A stretch of 64,000 nucleotides of DNA, taken from contig NZ_VISR01000001.1 of the NCBI RefSeq assembly GCF_007827595.1, forward strand, positions 124,001 to 188,000, in the 5' to 3' direction. Below the pieces are notes generated by a model, which saw nothing but the letters and a program-made list of their open reading frames with translations, had not been told where the DNA came from and searched no databases. Below are positions 34,398 through 43,121 of the stretch, piece by piece. Every line of letters begins with the position of its first letter. The first letter of the stretch is position 1. Made by a program: the position numbers and the translations under genes. This DNA comes from Streptomyces sp. BK340 (GTDB taxonomy: Bacteria; Actinomycetota; Actinomycetes; Streptomycetales; Streptomycetaceae).

Positions 34398-35654
34398 TCA
34401 GCCGAAGAAGTTCCGTACGTGCTCCAGGCCGTCGACCAGTGCGTCGATCTCGGCCGGCGTGGAGTACAGATAGAACGACGCTCGCGTGGTCGCAGGAATT
34501 CCGTAGCGGAGGCAGACGGGCCGCGCGCAGTGGTGGCCGACGCGGACCGCGATGCCCTGCTCGTCGAGAACCTGGCCCACGTCGTGCGGGTGGATGTCGC
34601 CCAGCGTGAACGAGATCGCCGCCCCGCGGTCCTCGGCCGTGGTCGGGCCGATGATCCGCAGGTCCGGGACCTCTGCCAGGCGCTTCACCGCGTACTCGGT
34701 GAGCGCGTGCTCGTGGGCGAGGATCTTCTCCATGCCGATCGAGTCCAGATAGTCGATCGCGGCACCGAGACCGACCGCCTGGGCGATCGGGGGCGTGCCC
34801 GCCTCGAACTTGTGCGGAGCCGGGGCGTACGTCGAGGAGTGCATCGACACCGTCTCGATCATCTCGCCACCGCCCAGGAAGGGAGGCAGGTCCTCCAGCA
34901 GCTCCTGGCGGCCCCAGAGAACGCCGATGCCGGTCGGGCCGCACATCTTGTGGCCGGTGAAGGCCACGAAGTCGGCCTGCAGGGCCTGCACGTCCAGCGG
35001 CATGTGCGGGGCGGCCTGCGAGGCGTCGATGCAGACCAGCGCACCGACCTCCTGGGCGCGACGGACTATCGCGTCGACCGGGTTGACCGTGCCCAGGATG
35101 TTCGACACCAGCACGAAGGAGACGATCTTCGTCTTCTCGGTGATGATCTCGTCGATGTTGGACAGGTCCAGCCGGCCGTCGTCGGTGAGGCCGAACCACT
35201 TCAGCTTCGCGCCCGTGCGCTGCGCCAGCAGCTGCCACGGCACGATGTTGGAGTGGTGCTCCATCTCCGTGATGACGATCTCGGTCTCGTGGTCCACGCG
35301 GTAGGGCTCGTCGGCCCAGCCCAGCATGTTCGCCACGAGGTTCAGCGACTCGGAGGCGTTCTTGGTGAAGATCACCTCGTCGCGGCTCGGCGCGTTGACG
35401 AACGCCGCGACCTTGTCGCGCGCGCCCTCGTACAGCGCCGTGGCCTCCTCGGCGAGCACATGCACACCGCGGTGGACGTTGGCGTTGTAGCGCTCGTAGT
35501 ACTCGCTCAGGGCGTCCAGCACCTGGCGCGGCTTCTGCGAGGTCGCCGCGTTGTCCAGGTACACGAGCTTCTTGCCGTCGTGGATCAGTCGGTCCAGGAC
35601 GGGGAAGTCCTTGCGGATCGCCTCGGTGTCGAGGAGGCCCGGCAGCTGTGTCAC
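34398..35654 (-). CDS. sufS: Cysteine desulfurase SufS
   Basis: A 418-aa PLP enzyme, group II desulfurase. YLDNAATSQKPRQVL is near the N-terminus, the PLP lysine is in FTGHKMCGPTG, and the active cysteine lies in GHHCARPVCLR near residue 370. It removes sulfur from cysteine as an enzyme-bound persulfide and works with SufU. The ATG overlaps the stop of sufC (ATGA), showing tight coupling in the operon. Confidence 0.93.
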   Translation of the reverse strand: MTQLPGLLDTEAIRKDFPVLDRLIHDGKKLVYLDNAATSQKPRQVLDALSEYYERYNANVHRGVHVLAEEATALYEGARDKVAAFVNAPSRDEVIFTKNASESLNLVANMLGWADEPYRVDHETEIVITEMEHHSNIVPWQLLAQRTGAKLKWFGLTDDGRLDLSNIDEIITEKTKIVSFVLVSNILGTVNPVDAIVRRAQEVGALVCIDASQAAPHMPLDVQALQADFVAFTGHKMCGPTGIGVLWGRQELLEDLPPFLGGGEMIETVSMHSSTYAPAPHKFEAGTPPIAQAVGLGAAIDYLDSIGMEKILAHEHALTEYAVKRLAEVPDLRIIGPTTAEDRGAAISFTLGDIHPHDVGQVLDEQGIAVRVGHHCARPVCLRYGIPATTRASFYLYSTPAEIDALVDGLEHVRNFFG

Positions 35655-36415
35655 GCGGATACGCCACCCTTCGTGTATGCCTCGTAGCCCTCGTCCTCCA
35701 GCTTGTCGGCAAGCTCGGCGCCGCCGGACTCGACGATCCGGCCGGCGGAGAAGACGTGGACGAAGTCGGGCTTGATGTAGCGCAGGATGCGCGTGTAGTG
35801 CGTGATCAGCAGGGTGCCGACCTCGCCGGTCTCGCGGACGCGGTTGACGCCCTCGGAGACGATGCGGAGCGCGTCGACGTCGAGGCCGGAGTCGGTCTCG
35901 TCGAGGATCGCGACCTTCGGCTTGAGCAGCTCGAGCTGGAGGATCTCGTGGCGCTTCTTCTCACCGCCGGAGAAGCCCTCGTTGACGTTGCGCTCGGCGA
36001 AGGACGGGTCCATGTTGAGGCGCTCCATGGCCTCCTTGACCTCCTTCACCCAGGTGCGCAGCTTGGGGGCCTCGCCGCGGACGGCGGTGGCGGAGGTGCG
36101 CAGGAAGTTGGAGACCGAGACGCCGGGGACCTCGACGGGGTACTGCATCGCCAGGAACAGGCCCGCGCGGGCGCGCTCGTCGACGGACATCTCCAGGACG
36201 TCCTCGCCGTCGAGCAGCACGGTGCCGCCGGTGATCGTGTACTTCGGGTGACCCGCGAGCGAGTAGGCGAGGGTCGACTTGCCGGAGCCGTTGGGGCCCA
36301 TGATGGCGTGCGTCTCGCCCTGCTTCACGGTGAGGTCGACGCCCTTGAGGATCTCCTTCGTGGCGTTGTCGGCCTCGACGGTGACGTGCAGGTCTCGGAT
36401 TTCAAGCGTTGCCAT
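35651..36415 (-). CDS. sufC: SUF scaffold ATPase SufC
   Basis: A 254-aa ABC-type ATPase. It has Walker A GPNGSGKSTLA, signature FSGGEKKRHEILQL and Walker B KVAILDETDSGLDVDAL. SufC binds SufB and SufD to form the cytosolic SufBCD scaffold on which clusters are built, and is not a transporter. It lies 7 bp after the Rieske-type ferredoxin gene and overlaps sufS. Confidence 0.93.
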   Translation of the reverse strand: MATLEIRDLHVTVEADNATKEILKGVDLTVKQGETHAIMGPNGSGKSTLAYSLAGHPKYTITGGTVLLDGEDVLEMSVDERARAGLFLAMQYPVEVPGVSVSNFLRTSATAVRGEAPKLRTWVKEVKEAMERLNMDPSFAERNVNEGFSGGEKKRHEILQLELLKPKVAILDETDSGLDVDALRIVSEGVNRVRETGEVGTLLITHYTRILRYIKPDFVHVFSAGRIVESGGAELADKLEDEGYEAYTKGGVSA

Positions 36416-36422
36416 GGGTGCC

Positions 36423-36740
36423 TCAGGACTCCTGGGTGAGGGAGACGAGCACGTCGTCCCCTTCGATCTTTACGGGGTAAACGGGGACGGGGCGCGTCGC
36501 GGGAAGGCCGGACGGCTTGCCGGTGCGGAGGTCGAAGCTGGAGCCGTGCAGCCAGCACTCGATCTGACAGTCCTCCACCTCGCCCTCGGAGAGCGAGACG
36601 TTCGCGTGGGAGCAGATGTCGTGGATCGCGAAGACCTCGCCCTCGGTCTGCACGATGGACACGGGCGTGCCGTCGAGTTCCACCCGCTTCGGGGTGTCCT
36701 CGGCCAGCTCGCTCAGCCCACAGGCGCGTACGAAGGTCAT
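36423..36740 (-). CDS. Rieske-type [2Fe-2S] ferredoxin of the suf operon
   Basis: A 105-aa protein. The Rieske ligands appear as C-x-H in ICSHANVSL and C-x2-H in ECWLHGSSF, with 17 residues between the motifs. It resembles small ferredoxin subunits of non-heme dioxygenases. In actinobacteria this gene is regularly found between sufD and sufC, so an electron-donor role in cluster assembly is the usual inference. The start overlaps the sufD stop (ATGA). Confidence 0.88.
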   Translation of the reverse strand: MTFVRACGLSELAEDTPKRVELDGTPVSIVQTEGEVFAIHDICSHANVSLSEGEVEDCQIECWLHGSSFDLRTGKPSGLPATRPVPVYPVKIEGDDVLVSLTQES

Positions 36741-37960
36741 GCGACCGAAGCCTCCAGCTCCTCCTCGATCTTCGCCAGCAGGCGCTCCTCGATGTCCGGG
36801 ACACCGATCTGCTGGACCAGCCCGGCGAAGAAGCCGCGGACGACGAGACGGCGGGCCTCGTGCTCCGGAATGCCGCGGGCCATCAGGTAGAAGAGCTGCT
36901 CGTCGTCGAAGCGGCCGGTCGCGGAGGCGTGGCCGGCGCCGACGATCTCGCCGGTCTCGATCTCCAGGTTCGGCACCGAGTCGACCCGCGCGCCGTCGGT
37001 CAGCACCAGGTTGCGGTTCATCTCGTAGGTGTCGGTGCCCTCGGCCTTGGCCTCGATGAGCACGTCACCGATCCACACCGCGTGCGCCGCGTCGCCCTGG
37101 AGCGCGCCCTTGTAGACGACGTTCGACTTGCAGTGCGGGGTGTTGTGGTCGACCAGGAGGCGGTGCTCCTGGTGCTGCCCGGCGTCGGTGAAGTACAGGC
37201 CGAGCAGCTCGGCCTCGCCTCCGGTGCCCGCGTAGCTGACGCGCGGGTGCAGGCGGACCAGGTCGCCGCCGAAGGTCACGACGACCGACTTGAAGGACGC
37301 GTCGCGGCCGATCAGGGCGTTGTGCTGGGCCACGTGCACGGCCTTGTCGTCCCAGTCCTGGACGGAGACGACGGTCAGCTTGGCGCCGTCGCCCAGGATG
37401 TAGTCGACGTTGGCGGCGAGCACCGCGTCACCGGTGTGGTCGATGACGACGACGGCCTCGGCGAAGGCGCCCAGCTCGACGACCTGGTGGCCGAAGGCGA
37501 CCCCGCCCGCACCGTGCACGGCGATGCGGATCGGCTCGGCGAGCACGGTCTCCTTGGGGACGGTGACCACGCCGGCCTGCTCGAACGCCGAGAACGCCTG
37601 GGCGGCCACGCGGTCCACCGGGGTGCCCGCCTTGCCGACGCGCGCGTCGTCGCGGCCGACGGTCTCGACGGTGACGCCCTCGGGGGCCTCGACGGTGACC
37701 TTCACGCCCTCGCCGTTCGCGACGGCGGTGCCGTCGTGCAGCCCGCGCAGGCGCTCCAGCGGGGTGAACCGCCACTCCTCCTCGCGGCCGTGCGGGACCG
37801 GGAAGTCCGCGACGTCGAAGGACGGGGGCGCGCTCATGCGCGTGGCGACGGTCGACTCGGCGGCCACCGCGATCTGGCCCGCGGTGGTCGAGCCCAACGG
37901 TGGGGATCCCCCCTGCCCGAGCGGAGTCGAGGGCTTGGGGGAGTTCTGAGCCTCAGCCAT
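36737..37960 (-). CDS. sufD: Fe-S cluster assembly protein SufD
   Basis: A 407-aa beta-helix scaffold protein. The C-terminal conserved region reads VGAGHASATGRFDDEQLFYLMARGIPEHEARRL in overlapping parts, and HCKSNVVYKGAL lies upstream. Residues 7-25 (SPKPSTPLGQGGSPPLGS) are encoded by a palindromic repeat sequence rather than by conserved SufD sequence. It forms the scaffold with SufB and SufC. It follows sufB after a 59-bp gap, the widest gap inside the operon. Confidence 0.9.
   Translation of the reverse strand: MAEAQNSPKPSTPLGQGGSPPLGSTTAGQIAVAAESTVATRMSAPPSFDVADFPVPHGREEEWRFTPLERLRGLHDGTAVANGEGVKVTVEAPEGVTVETVGRDDARVGKAGTPVDRVAAQAFSAFEQAGVVTVPKETVLAEPIRIAVHGAGGVAFGHQVVELGAFAEAVVVIDHTGDAVLAANVDYILGDGAKLTVVSVQDWDDKAVHVAQHNALIGRDASFKSVVVTFGGDLVRLHPRVSYAGTGGEAELLGLYFTDAGQHQEHRLLVDHNTPHCKSNVVYKGALQGDAAHAVWIGDVLIEAKAEGTDTYEMNRNLVLTDGARVDSVPNLEIETGEIVGAGHASATGRFDDEQLFYLMARGIPEHEARRLVVRGFFAGLVQQIGVPDIEERLLAKIEEELEASVA
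37898..37942. repeat. Palindromic repeat inserted in frame in sufD
   Basis: An imperfect GC-rich inverted repeat (CTCCCCCAAGCCCTCGACTC then CGGGCAGGGGGGATCCCC on the minus strand) within the first 25 codons of sufD. It resembles the dispersed G-run/C-run palindromes common in Streptomyces intergenic DNA. It is inserted in frame and translated. Confidence 0.5.
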
Positions 37961-38019
37961 GGCTGTCGTAATGCTCGCTTTCTTGCGTAAGTGGCTTGAC
38001 GGGGACTACGGGCCGGTGA

Positions 38020-39441
38020 TCAACCGACCGAGCCCTCCATCTGCAGCTCGATCAGCCGGTTGAGCTCCAGCGCGTACTCCATCGGCAGTTCCTTGGCGAT
38101 CGGCTCGACGAAGCCGCGCACGATCATCGCCATCGCCTCGAACTCGGTCAGACCGCGGCTCATCAGGTAGAAGAGCTGGTCCTCGGAGACCTTGGAGACC
38201 GTCGCCTCGTGGCCCATGGACACGTCGTCCTCGCGGACGTCCACGTAGGGGTAGGTGTCGGAGCGGGAGATCGTGTCGACCAGCAGCGCGTCGCAGAGCA
38301 CGTTCGACTTGGAGCCGGCGGCGCCCTCGCCGATCTCGACCAGGCCGCGGTATGAGGTACGGCCGCCACCGCGCGCCACCGACTTGGAGACGATGTTGGA
38401 CGAGGTGTTCGGCGCCATGTGGACCATCTTGGAACCGGCGTCCTGGTGCTGGCCCTCGCCCGCGAAGGCGATGGACAGGGTCTCGCCCTTGGCGTGCTCG
38501 CCCATCAGGTAGACGGCCGGGTACTTCATCGTCACCTTGGAGCCGATGTTGCCGTCGATCCACTCCATGGTCGCGCCCTCGTACGCCACGGCGCGCTTGG
38601 TGACCAGGTTGTAGACGTTGTTCGACCAGTTCTGGATGGTCGTGTAGCGGCAGCGGGCGTTCTTCTTGACGATGATCTCGACGACCGCGGAGTGCAGCGA
38701 GTCCGACTTGTAGATCGGGGCGGTGCAGCCCTCGACGTAGTGCACGTAGGCACCCTCGTCGACGATGATCAGGGTCCGCTCGAACTGGCCCATGTTCTCC
38801 GTGTTGATACGGAAGTAGGCCTGGAGCGGGATCTCCACGTGGACGCCCGGCGGGACGTAGATGAAGGAGCCGCCCGACCACACGGCGGTGTTCAGGGAGG
38901 CGAACTTGTTGTCACCGACCGGGATGACCGTGCCGAAGTACTCCTTGAAGAGCTCCGGGTGCTCCTTCAGAGCGGTGTCGGTGTCGAGGAAGATGACGCC
39001 CTGCTCCTCCAGGTCCTCGCGGATCTGGTGGTAGACGACCTCCGACTCGTACTGGGCGGCGACACCGGCGACGAGGCGCTGCTTCTCGGCCTCCGGGATG
39101 CCCAGCTTGTCGTAGGTGTTCTTGATGTCCTCGGGCAGGTCCTCCCAGGACTCCGCCTGCTTCTCCGTGGAGCGCACGAAGTACTTGATGTTGTCGAAGT
39201 CGATGCCCGAGAGGTCCGAGCCCCAGTTCGGCATGGGCTTCTTCTCGAAGAGGCGCAGGCCCTTGAGGCGGAGCTTGGTCATCCACTCCGGCTCGGACTT
39301 CTTCGCCGAGATGTCCCGGACCACGTCCTCGTTCAGACCACGCTTCGCAGAGGCGCCGGCCTCGTCGGAGTCGGCCCAACCGTATTCGTACTTGCCCAGA
39401 CCCTCGAGTTCGGGGTGGGCAGTCTCCGTGGGGAGAGTCAT
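38020..39441 (-). CDS. sufB: Fe-S cluster assembly scaffold protein SufB
   Basis: A 473-aa scaffold protein. Conserved parts include [20 protein letters not shown] [27 protein letters not shown], the [15 protein letters not shown] segment with the key cysteine, and [17 protein letters not shown] at the end. SufB is the main site of cluster assembly in the SufBCD complex. ATG 39441 overlaps the sufR stop codon (ATGA). Length and motifs are typical and no intein interrupts it. Confidence 0.95.
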   Translation of the reverse strand: MTLPTETAHPELEGLGKYEYGWADSDEAGASAKRGLNEDVVRDISAKKSEPEWMTKLRLKGLRLFEKKPMPNWGSDLSGIDFDNIKYFVRSTEKQAESWEDLPEDIKNTYDKLGIPEAEKQRLVAGVAAQYESEVVYHQIREDLEEQGVIFLDTDTALKEHPELFKEYFGTVIPVGDNKFASLNTAVWSGGSFIYVPPGVHVEIPLQAYFRINTENMGQFERTLIIVDEGAYVHYVEGCTAPIYKSDSLHSAVVEIIVKKNARCRYTTIQNWSNNVYNLVTKRAVAYEGATMEWIDGNIGSKVTMKYPAVYLMGEHAKGETLSIAFAGEGQHQDAGSKMVHMAPNTSSNIVSKSVARGGGRTSYRGLVEIGEGAAGSKSNVLCDALLVDTISRSDTYPYVDVREDDVSMGHEATVSKVSEDQLFYLMSRGLTEFEAMAMIVRGFVEPIAKELPMEYALELNRLIELQMEGSVG

Positions 39442-40181
39442 GCGGGGTTCCTCCCGGCCGTGCTTGCAGATGCGTTGTCGCTGGTCTTGGAAATCTTGGG
39501 GATGAACGTCGTGCAGACGCCGTCGCCGTGCGCGATCGTCGCCAGTCGCTGGACGTGGGTCCCGAGCAGCTCGGCGAAGATCTCCGTCTCCGCCTCGCAC
39601 AGCTGCGGGAACTGTTCCGCCACGTGGGCGACCGGGCAGTGGTGCTGGCACAGCTGCTCGCCGACCGGTGCGCTGCGCGCCGTAGCAGCGTACCCGTCCA
39701 CGCTCAGGGCCTTGGCCAGCGCTTCGGTGCGCTCGTCGGGGCTGACGCTCTCGATCGCCTTGCGGTACGCGCCCGCCTGGGCGGCGATCCGGGCGCGGGC
39801 GAAGGCGGCGACCGCCTCGGCCCCGCCCTCCCGCTCCGCGATCCAGCGCAGGGCGTCGGCGGCGAGCTTGTCGTACGACTGGTCGAAGGCGTCCCGGCCG
39901 CAGTCCGTCAGCGCAAAGACCTTCGCGGGCCGACCGCGCGTGCGCGTGCCGTACACCCGCTGCTCGCGCGCCTCCACGACGTCGTCCGCGACCAGCGCGT
40001 CCAGGTGCCGCCGTACGGCCGCCTGGGTCAGGCCCAGGCGCCCGGCGAGTTCGGTGACGGTCGACGGGCCGTGGTCCAGGATGGACCGCGCGACCCGGTT
40101 GCGCGTGGAGCGCTCTCCGGTCGCGAGCTCCTCCTGCGGGGTACCCATCGGGGTCTCCCGAGCCTCACCGACGTTTTTCAC
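39438..40181 (-). CDS. sufR: SufR-type iron-sulfur transcriptional regulator
   Basis: A 247-aa winged-helix regulator. The HTH lies at about residues 30-75 ([22 protein letters not shown]). The C-terminal cluster-binding region carries cysteines in [25 protein letters not shown] 40181 is chosen because a promoter places transcription at it (leaderless). ATG 40148 with a GGGAG site is the alternative. With a bound cluster it is expected to repress the operon it leads, and the CAAC-N6-GTTG operator lies over the start. Confidence 0.88.
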   Translation of the reverse strand: MKNVGEARETPMGTPQEELATGERSTRNRVARSILDHGPSTVTELAGRLGLTQAAVRRHLDALVADDVVEAREQRVYGTRTRGRPAKVFALTDCGRDAFDQSYDKLAADALRWIAEREGGAEAVAAFARARIAAQAGAYRKAIESVSPDERTEALAKALSVDGYAATARSAPVGEQLCQHHCPVAHVAEQFPQLCEAETEIFAELLGTHVQRLATIAHGDGVCTTFIPKISKTSDNASASTAGRNPA

Positions 40182-40194
40182 AACGCCATTGTTG
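40181..40194. promoter_or_regulatory. SufR operator CAAC-N6-GTTG
   Basis: CAAC-GCCATT-GTTG on the plus strand, an exact match to the inverted repeat known for SufR binding. It overlaps the putative -10 box (minus-strand AACAAT, 40193-40188) and ends at the GTG start. The -35 candidate TTGTCA is at 40217-40212 with an 18-bp spacer. Confidence 0.75.
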
Positions 40195-40253
40195 CGTAAT
40201 TCTTCAGAGCCTGACAAGCGCGGTCCGGATCATCGGGCGGTGCCCTGCGTCAC

Positions 40254-40267
40254 TTAGGCATACCTAA
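40254..40267. promoter_or_regulatory. Iron-box-like site (DtxR/DmdR type)
   Basis: TTAGGCATACCTAA matches 12 of 14 positions of the right-hand part of the DtxR/DmdR1 iron box, but the outer TTAGG of the full 19-bp box is missing. It lies about 37 bp upstream of the suf -35 box and 121 bp before the acetyltransferase gene. Confidence 0.35.
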
Positions 40268-40387
40268 TCTGACCTGCGGAAATGATCTTCTGATCGATCA
40301 TTCACCGACCGCCCGGTGATCGGCCGAGCAGGGCCGGAACAGCAAAGAGGTGGCGTCCCGCACGCCCGTCGGGAAGACTCCCGAACC

Positions 40388-41203
40388 ATGCCCACACCCC
40401 CTCCGACCGGCCCTCTTGTCACTCGCGACACGGTTTCCACGCAGCTGCGTCTGCTGGGCGTCGAGACCGGCGAGACCCTCCTCGTGCATTCCTCGCTGAG
40501 TTCCCTCGGCTGGGTCAACGGAGGCGCCGTCGCGGCCGTCCAGGGACTCCTCGACGCGCTCGGACCAGCCGGCACACTCGTCGTGCCCACCCAGTCGGGC
40601 GACCTGTCCGACCCGGCCGTGTGGGGCAATCCTCCGGTGCCCGACGAGTGGTGGGACAGGATCCGGGCCACGATGCCCGCCTACGACCCGCTGATCACCC
40701 CGTCGCGCGGGGTCGGGGTGATCCCGGAGACCGTCCGCACCTGGCCGGGTGCCCTGCGCAGCGCCCACCCGCAGACCTCCTTCGCCGCGCTCGGGCCCCG
40801 CGCCGCGGAGATCGTCGACGCTCACGCCCCCGACTGCCGGCTGGGCGAGCGCAGTCCGCTGGCCCGGCTGGAGCGGCTGGGCGCCCGGGTCCTGCTGCTC
40901 GGCGCGGGCTACGACGCCTGCACCAGCTTCCACCTGGCCGAGTACCGCATACCGTCCCCGCTGGTGCCGGTCGGCCGGCCGGCACCGGGCGGGGGCTGGG
41001 AGACGGTGACCGAGGTGTCGATCACCTCGGACCGCTTCGACGAGCTGGGCCACGACTTCGAACGGGACCGTCCCGTCGTACGCGGCCGGGTCGGCGCGGC
41101 CGACGCCCGGCTGTTCCCGGTGGCGGACGCGGTGGCCTACGCCGAGCGGTGGCTGGCCCTTCACCGCCCCCGTGAGGAGGAGTTCCCGCACCCCCGCACC
41201 TGA
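40388..41203 (+). CDS. AAC(3)-family aminoglycoside N-acetyltransferase
   Basis: A 271-aa antibiotic N-acetyltransferase fold protein. LLVHSSLSSLGWVNGGAVAAV, the PTQSGDLSDP strand and TSFHLAEYRIPSP with the conserved active histidine are visible. It would acetylate an amino group using acetyl-CoA. Whether a true aminoglycoside is the substrate cannot be told, since many Streptomyces carry housekeeping members. It is divergent from sufR across 206 bp, which holds the suf control sites. Confidence 0.85.
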   Translation: MPTPPPTGPLVTRDTVSTQLRLLGVETGETLLVHSSLSSLGWVNGGAVAAVQGLLDALGPAGTLVVPTQSGDLSDPAVWGNPPVPDEWWDRIRATMPAYDPLITPSRGVGVIPETVRTWPGALRSAHPQTSFAALGPRAAEIVDAHAPDCRLGERSPLARLERLGARVLLLGAGYDACTSFHLAEYRIPSPLVPVGRPAPGGGWETVTEVSITSDRFDELGHDFERDRPVVRGRVGAADARLFPVADAVAYAERWLALHRPREEEFPHPRT

Positions 41204-41212
41204 GCGGTGCGG
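41194..41212 (+). terminator. Hairpin overlapping the acetyltransferase stop
   Basis: CCGCACC and GGTGCGG form a 7-bp stem with a 5-nt loop containing the TGA stop. A weak intrinsic-type hairpin. Confidence 0.4.
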
Positions 41213-41234
41213 CGCCTCCCTAGACTCTGGACCC

Positions 41235-42212
41235 ATGCGAAGTGAGCCCGCCCGCCCGTCTCCCGACCACCACTCCTCGACGAGACGCTTCGCGCCGCAC
41301 CCGCTCATCGAGGTCCGGGCCCTGGTGAAGCGGTACGGCACGAAGACCGCGGTGAACGGCCTCGACCTGGCGGCCCAGGCGGGGGTGACCGCCGTACTCG
41401 GCCCCAACGGGGCGGGGAAGACGACCACGATCGAGACCTGCGAGGGGTACCGGAGGCCGGATTCCGGCACGGTGCGCGTCCTGGGCCTCGACCCGGTGCG
41501 GCAGGCCGCCGAGCTGCGTCCGCGGATCGGCGTGATGCTCCAGTCCGGGGGCGTGTACTCCGGCGCCCGGGCGGACGAGATGCTGCGCCACGTGGCCAGG
41601 CTGCACGCGCAGCCGCTGGACGTGGACGCACTGATGGAGCGCCTCGGGCTCGGCTCGTGCGGCCGCACGAGCTACCGGCGGCTGTCCGGCGGCCAGCAGC
41701 AGCGCCTGGCGCTCGCCATGGCCGTCGTCGGACGCCCGGAGCTGGTCTTCCTGGACGAGCCGACCGCCGGCCTCGACCCGCAGGCCCGCCGCGCCACCTG
41801 GGACCTGGTCAAGGACCTGCGCGCCGACGGCGTCTCCGTGATCCTCACCACGCACTACATGGACGAGGCCGAGCAGCTCGCCGACGACGTCGCGATCATC
41901 GACGGCGGCCGGGTCATAGCCCAGGGCTCCCCGGAGGAGCTGTGCAAGGGCGGCGCCGAGAACACCCTGCGCTTCACCGGCCGTCCCGGCCTCGACGTGG
42001 CCTCCCTGCTCAAGGCGCTCCCGGCCGACTGCACGGCCGCCGAGCTGACCCCGGGCAGCTACCGGGTCGTCGGCAAGGTCGACCCGCAGCTGCTGGCCAC
42101 GGTGACCTCGTGGTGCGCCCAGCACGGGGTGATGCCGGACCGGATCTCGGTCGAACGGCACACTTTGGAAGACGTTTTTCTGGAGCTCACAGGCAAGGAG
42201 CTGCGCTCATGA
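41235..42212 (+). CDS. ABC exporter ATP-binding protein
   Basis: A 325-aa ATPase of the drug/antibiotic exporter (ABC-2, DrrA-like) type. It has Walker A GPNGAGKTTT, signature RLSGGQQQRLALA, Walker B ELVFLDEPTAGLDPQ and the switch histidine in ILTTHYMDEAE. The C-terminal extension of about 80 residues ends VFLELTGKELRS. It is followed by a permease gene after a 92-bp stretch that repeats the last 29 bp of this gene. Substrate unknown. Confidence 0.88.
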   Translation: MRSEPARPSPDHHSSTRRFAPHPLIEVRALVKRYGTKTAVNGLDLAAQAGVTAVLGPNGAGKTTTIETCEGYRRPDSGTVRVLGLDPVRQAAELRPRIGVMLQSGGVYSGARADEMLRHVARLHAQPLDVDALMERLGLGSCGRTSYRRLSGGQQQRLALAMAVVGRPELVFLDEPTAGLDPQARRATWDLVKDLRADGVSVILTTHYMDEAEQLADDVAIIDGGRVIAQGSPEELCKGGAENTLRFTGRPGLDVASLLKALPADCTAAELTPGSYRVVGKVDPQLLATVTSWCAQHGVMPDRISVERHTLEDVFLELTGKELRS

Positions 42213-42300
42213 GTCCGGGTCACGCCGAGATCGGCCGGGGGTCCGGGGGTTGTCCCCCGGAAACGCACAGCCTGGAGCTCACAGGCAAGGAGCTGCGCTC
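42180..42300 (+). repeat. 29-bp direct repeat with a palindromic insert between ABC genes
   Basis: The 29-bp sequence starting CTGGAGCTCACAGGCAAGGA occurs at 42180-42208 and again, identically, at 42272-42300. The 63 bp between them contain a 7-bp stem hairpin (CCGGGGG-TTGT-CCCCCGG, 42243-42260). It looks like insertion of a small palindromic element with duplication of its target. Confidence 0.8.
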
Positions 42301-42304
42301 GTGA
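42209..42304 (+). CDS. Possible 31-aa relay ORF created by the duplication
   Basis: Starts with an ATGA overlap on the ATPase stop and ends with a GTGA overlap on the permease start. It repeats the ATPase C-terminal residues LELTGKELRS at its own end. It may simply keep translational coupling between the ATPase and permease. A function as a peptide is not supported. Confidence 0.35.
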   Translation: MSPGHAEIGRGSGGCPPETHSLELTGKELRS

Positions 42305-43074
42305 CGACCGCGACCGGTACGTACGCCCCGAAGCCGGGTGCGGCGCCCCTCCCCCGCATGATCGCGGCCCAGGCGGCGCTGGAGACGAAGATGCTGCTGC
42401 GCAACGGCGAGCAGCTGCTGCTGACGGTCGTGATCCCGACCCTGCTGCTGGTGCTCTTCAGCTCCGTGGACGTCGTCGACACCGGCAAGGGCAAGGCGGT
42501 GGACTTCCTCGCCCCGGGCATCCTGGCCCTCGCCGTGATGTCGACGGCGTTCACCGGGCAGGCCATCGCGACCGGCTTCGAGCGCCGCTACGGCGTGCTG
42601 AAGCGGCTCGCCTCCTCCCCGTTGCCGCGCTGGGGCCTGATGACGGCGAAGACGGCGTCCGTCCTGGTCACCGAGGTCCTCCAGGTGATCCTGCTGACGG
42701 TGATCGCCTTCGCGCTGGGCTGGTCCCCGCAGGGCGGCCCACTCGCCGTCGTGCTCCTGCTGGTCCTCGGTACGGCCGCCTTCTCGGGGCTCGGCCTGCT
42801 GATGGCGGGCACCCTCAAGGCGGAGGCGACGCTGGCCGCCGCCAACCTGGTCTTCCTGCTGCTGCTCGTCGGCGGCGGCGTGATCGTGCCGCTGGACAAG
42901 TTCGGCTCGGCCGGTCAGCACGTCCTCGGCCTGCTGCCCATCTCGGCCCTCTCGGACGGCCTGCGGGACGTGCTCCAGCACGGTGCCGGGATGCCGTGGG
43001 GCGACCTGGGCATCCTCGCGGTGTGGGCGGTCGTGGGGCTCGCGGCGGCCGGGCGTTTCTTCCGCTGGGAGTAG
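42301..43074 (+). CDS. ABC-2 type exporter permease
   Basis: A 257-aa membrane protein with six predicted helices after a cytoplasmic N-terminus of about 35 residues. GFERRYGVLKRLASSPLPRWGLMTAK is the conserved coupling region of ABC-2 permeases. GTG 42301 overlaps the end of the short relay frame. It pairs with the ATPase at 41235 to form an exporter. A cytochrome-assembly-related role is possible from the following ctaA gene but unproven. Confidence 0.85.
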   Translation: MTTATGTYAPKPGAAPLPRMIAAQAALETKMLLRNGEQLLLTVVIPTLLLVLFSSVDVVDTGKGKAVDFLAPGILALAVMSTAFTGQAIATGFERRYGVLKRLASSPLPRWGLMTAKTASVLVTEVLQVILLTVIAFALGWSPQGGPLAVVLLLVLGTAAFSGLGLLMAGTLKAEATLAAANLVFLLLLVGGGVIVPLDKFGSAGQHVLGLLPISALSDGLRDVLQHGAGMPWGDLGILAVWAVVGLAAAGRFFRWE

Positions 43075-43121
43075 TCGCGGGACGGGACCCTCGTGAAAGC
43101 GTGCACAAGCGGCGGCCTACG

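Noticed and set aside
40254..40267. A complete 19-bp DtxR/DmdR iron box
   Set aside because: Only 14 bp resemble the consensus and the outer left TTAGG is absent, so it is listed only as an iron-box-like site.
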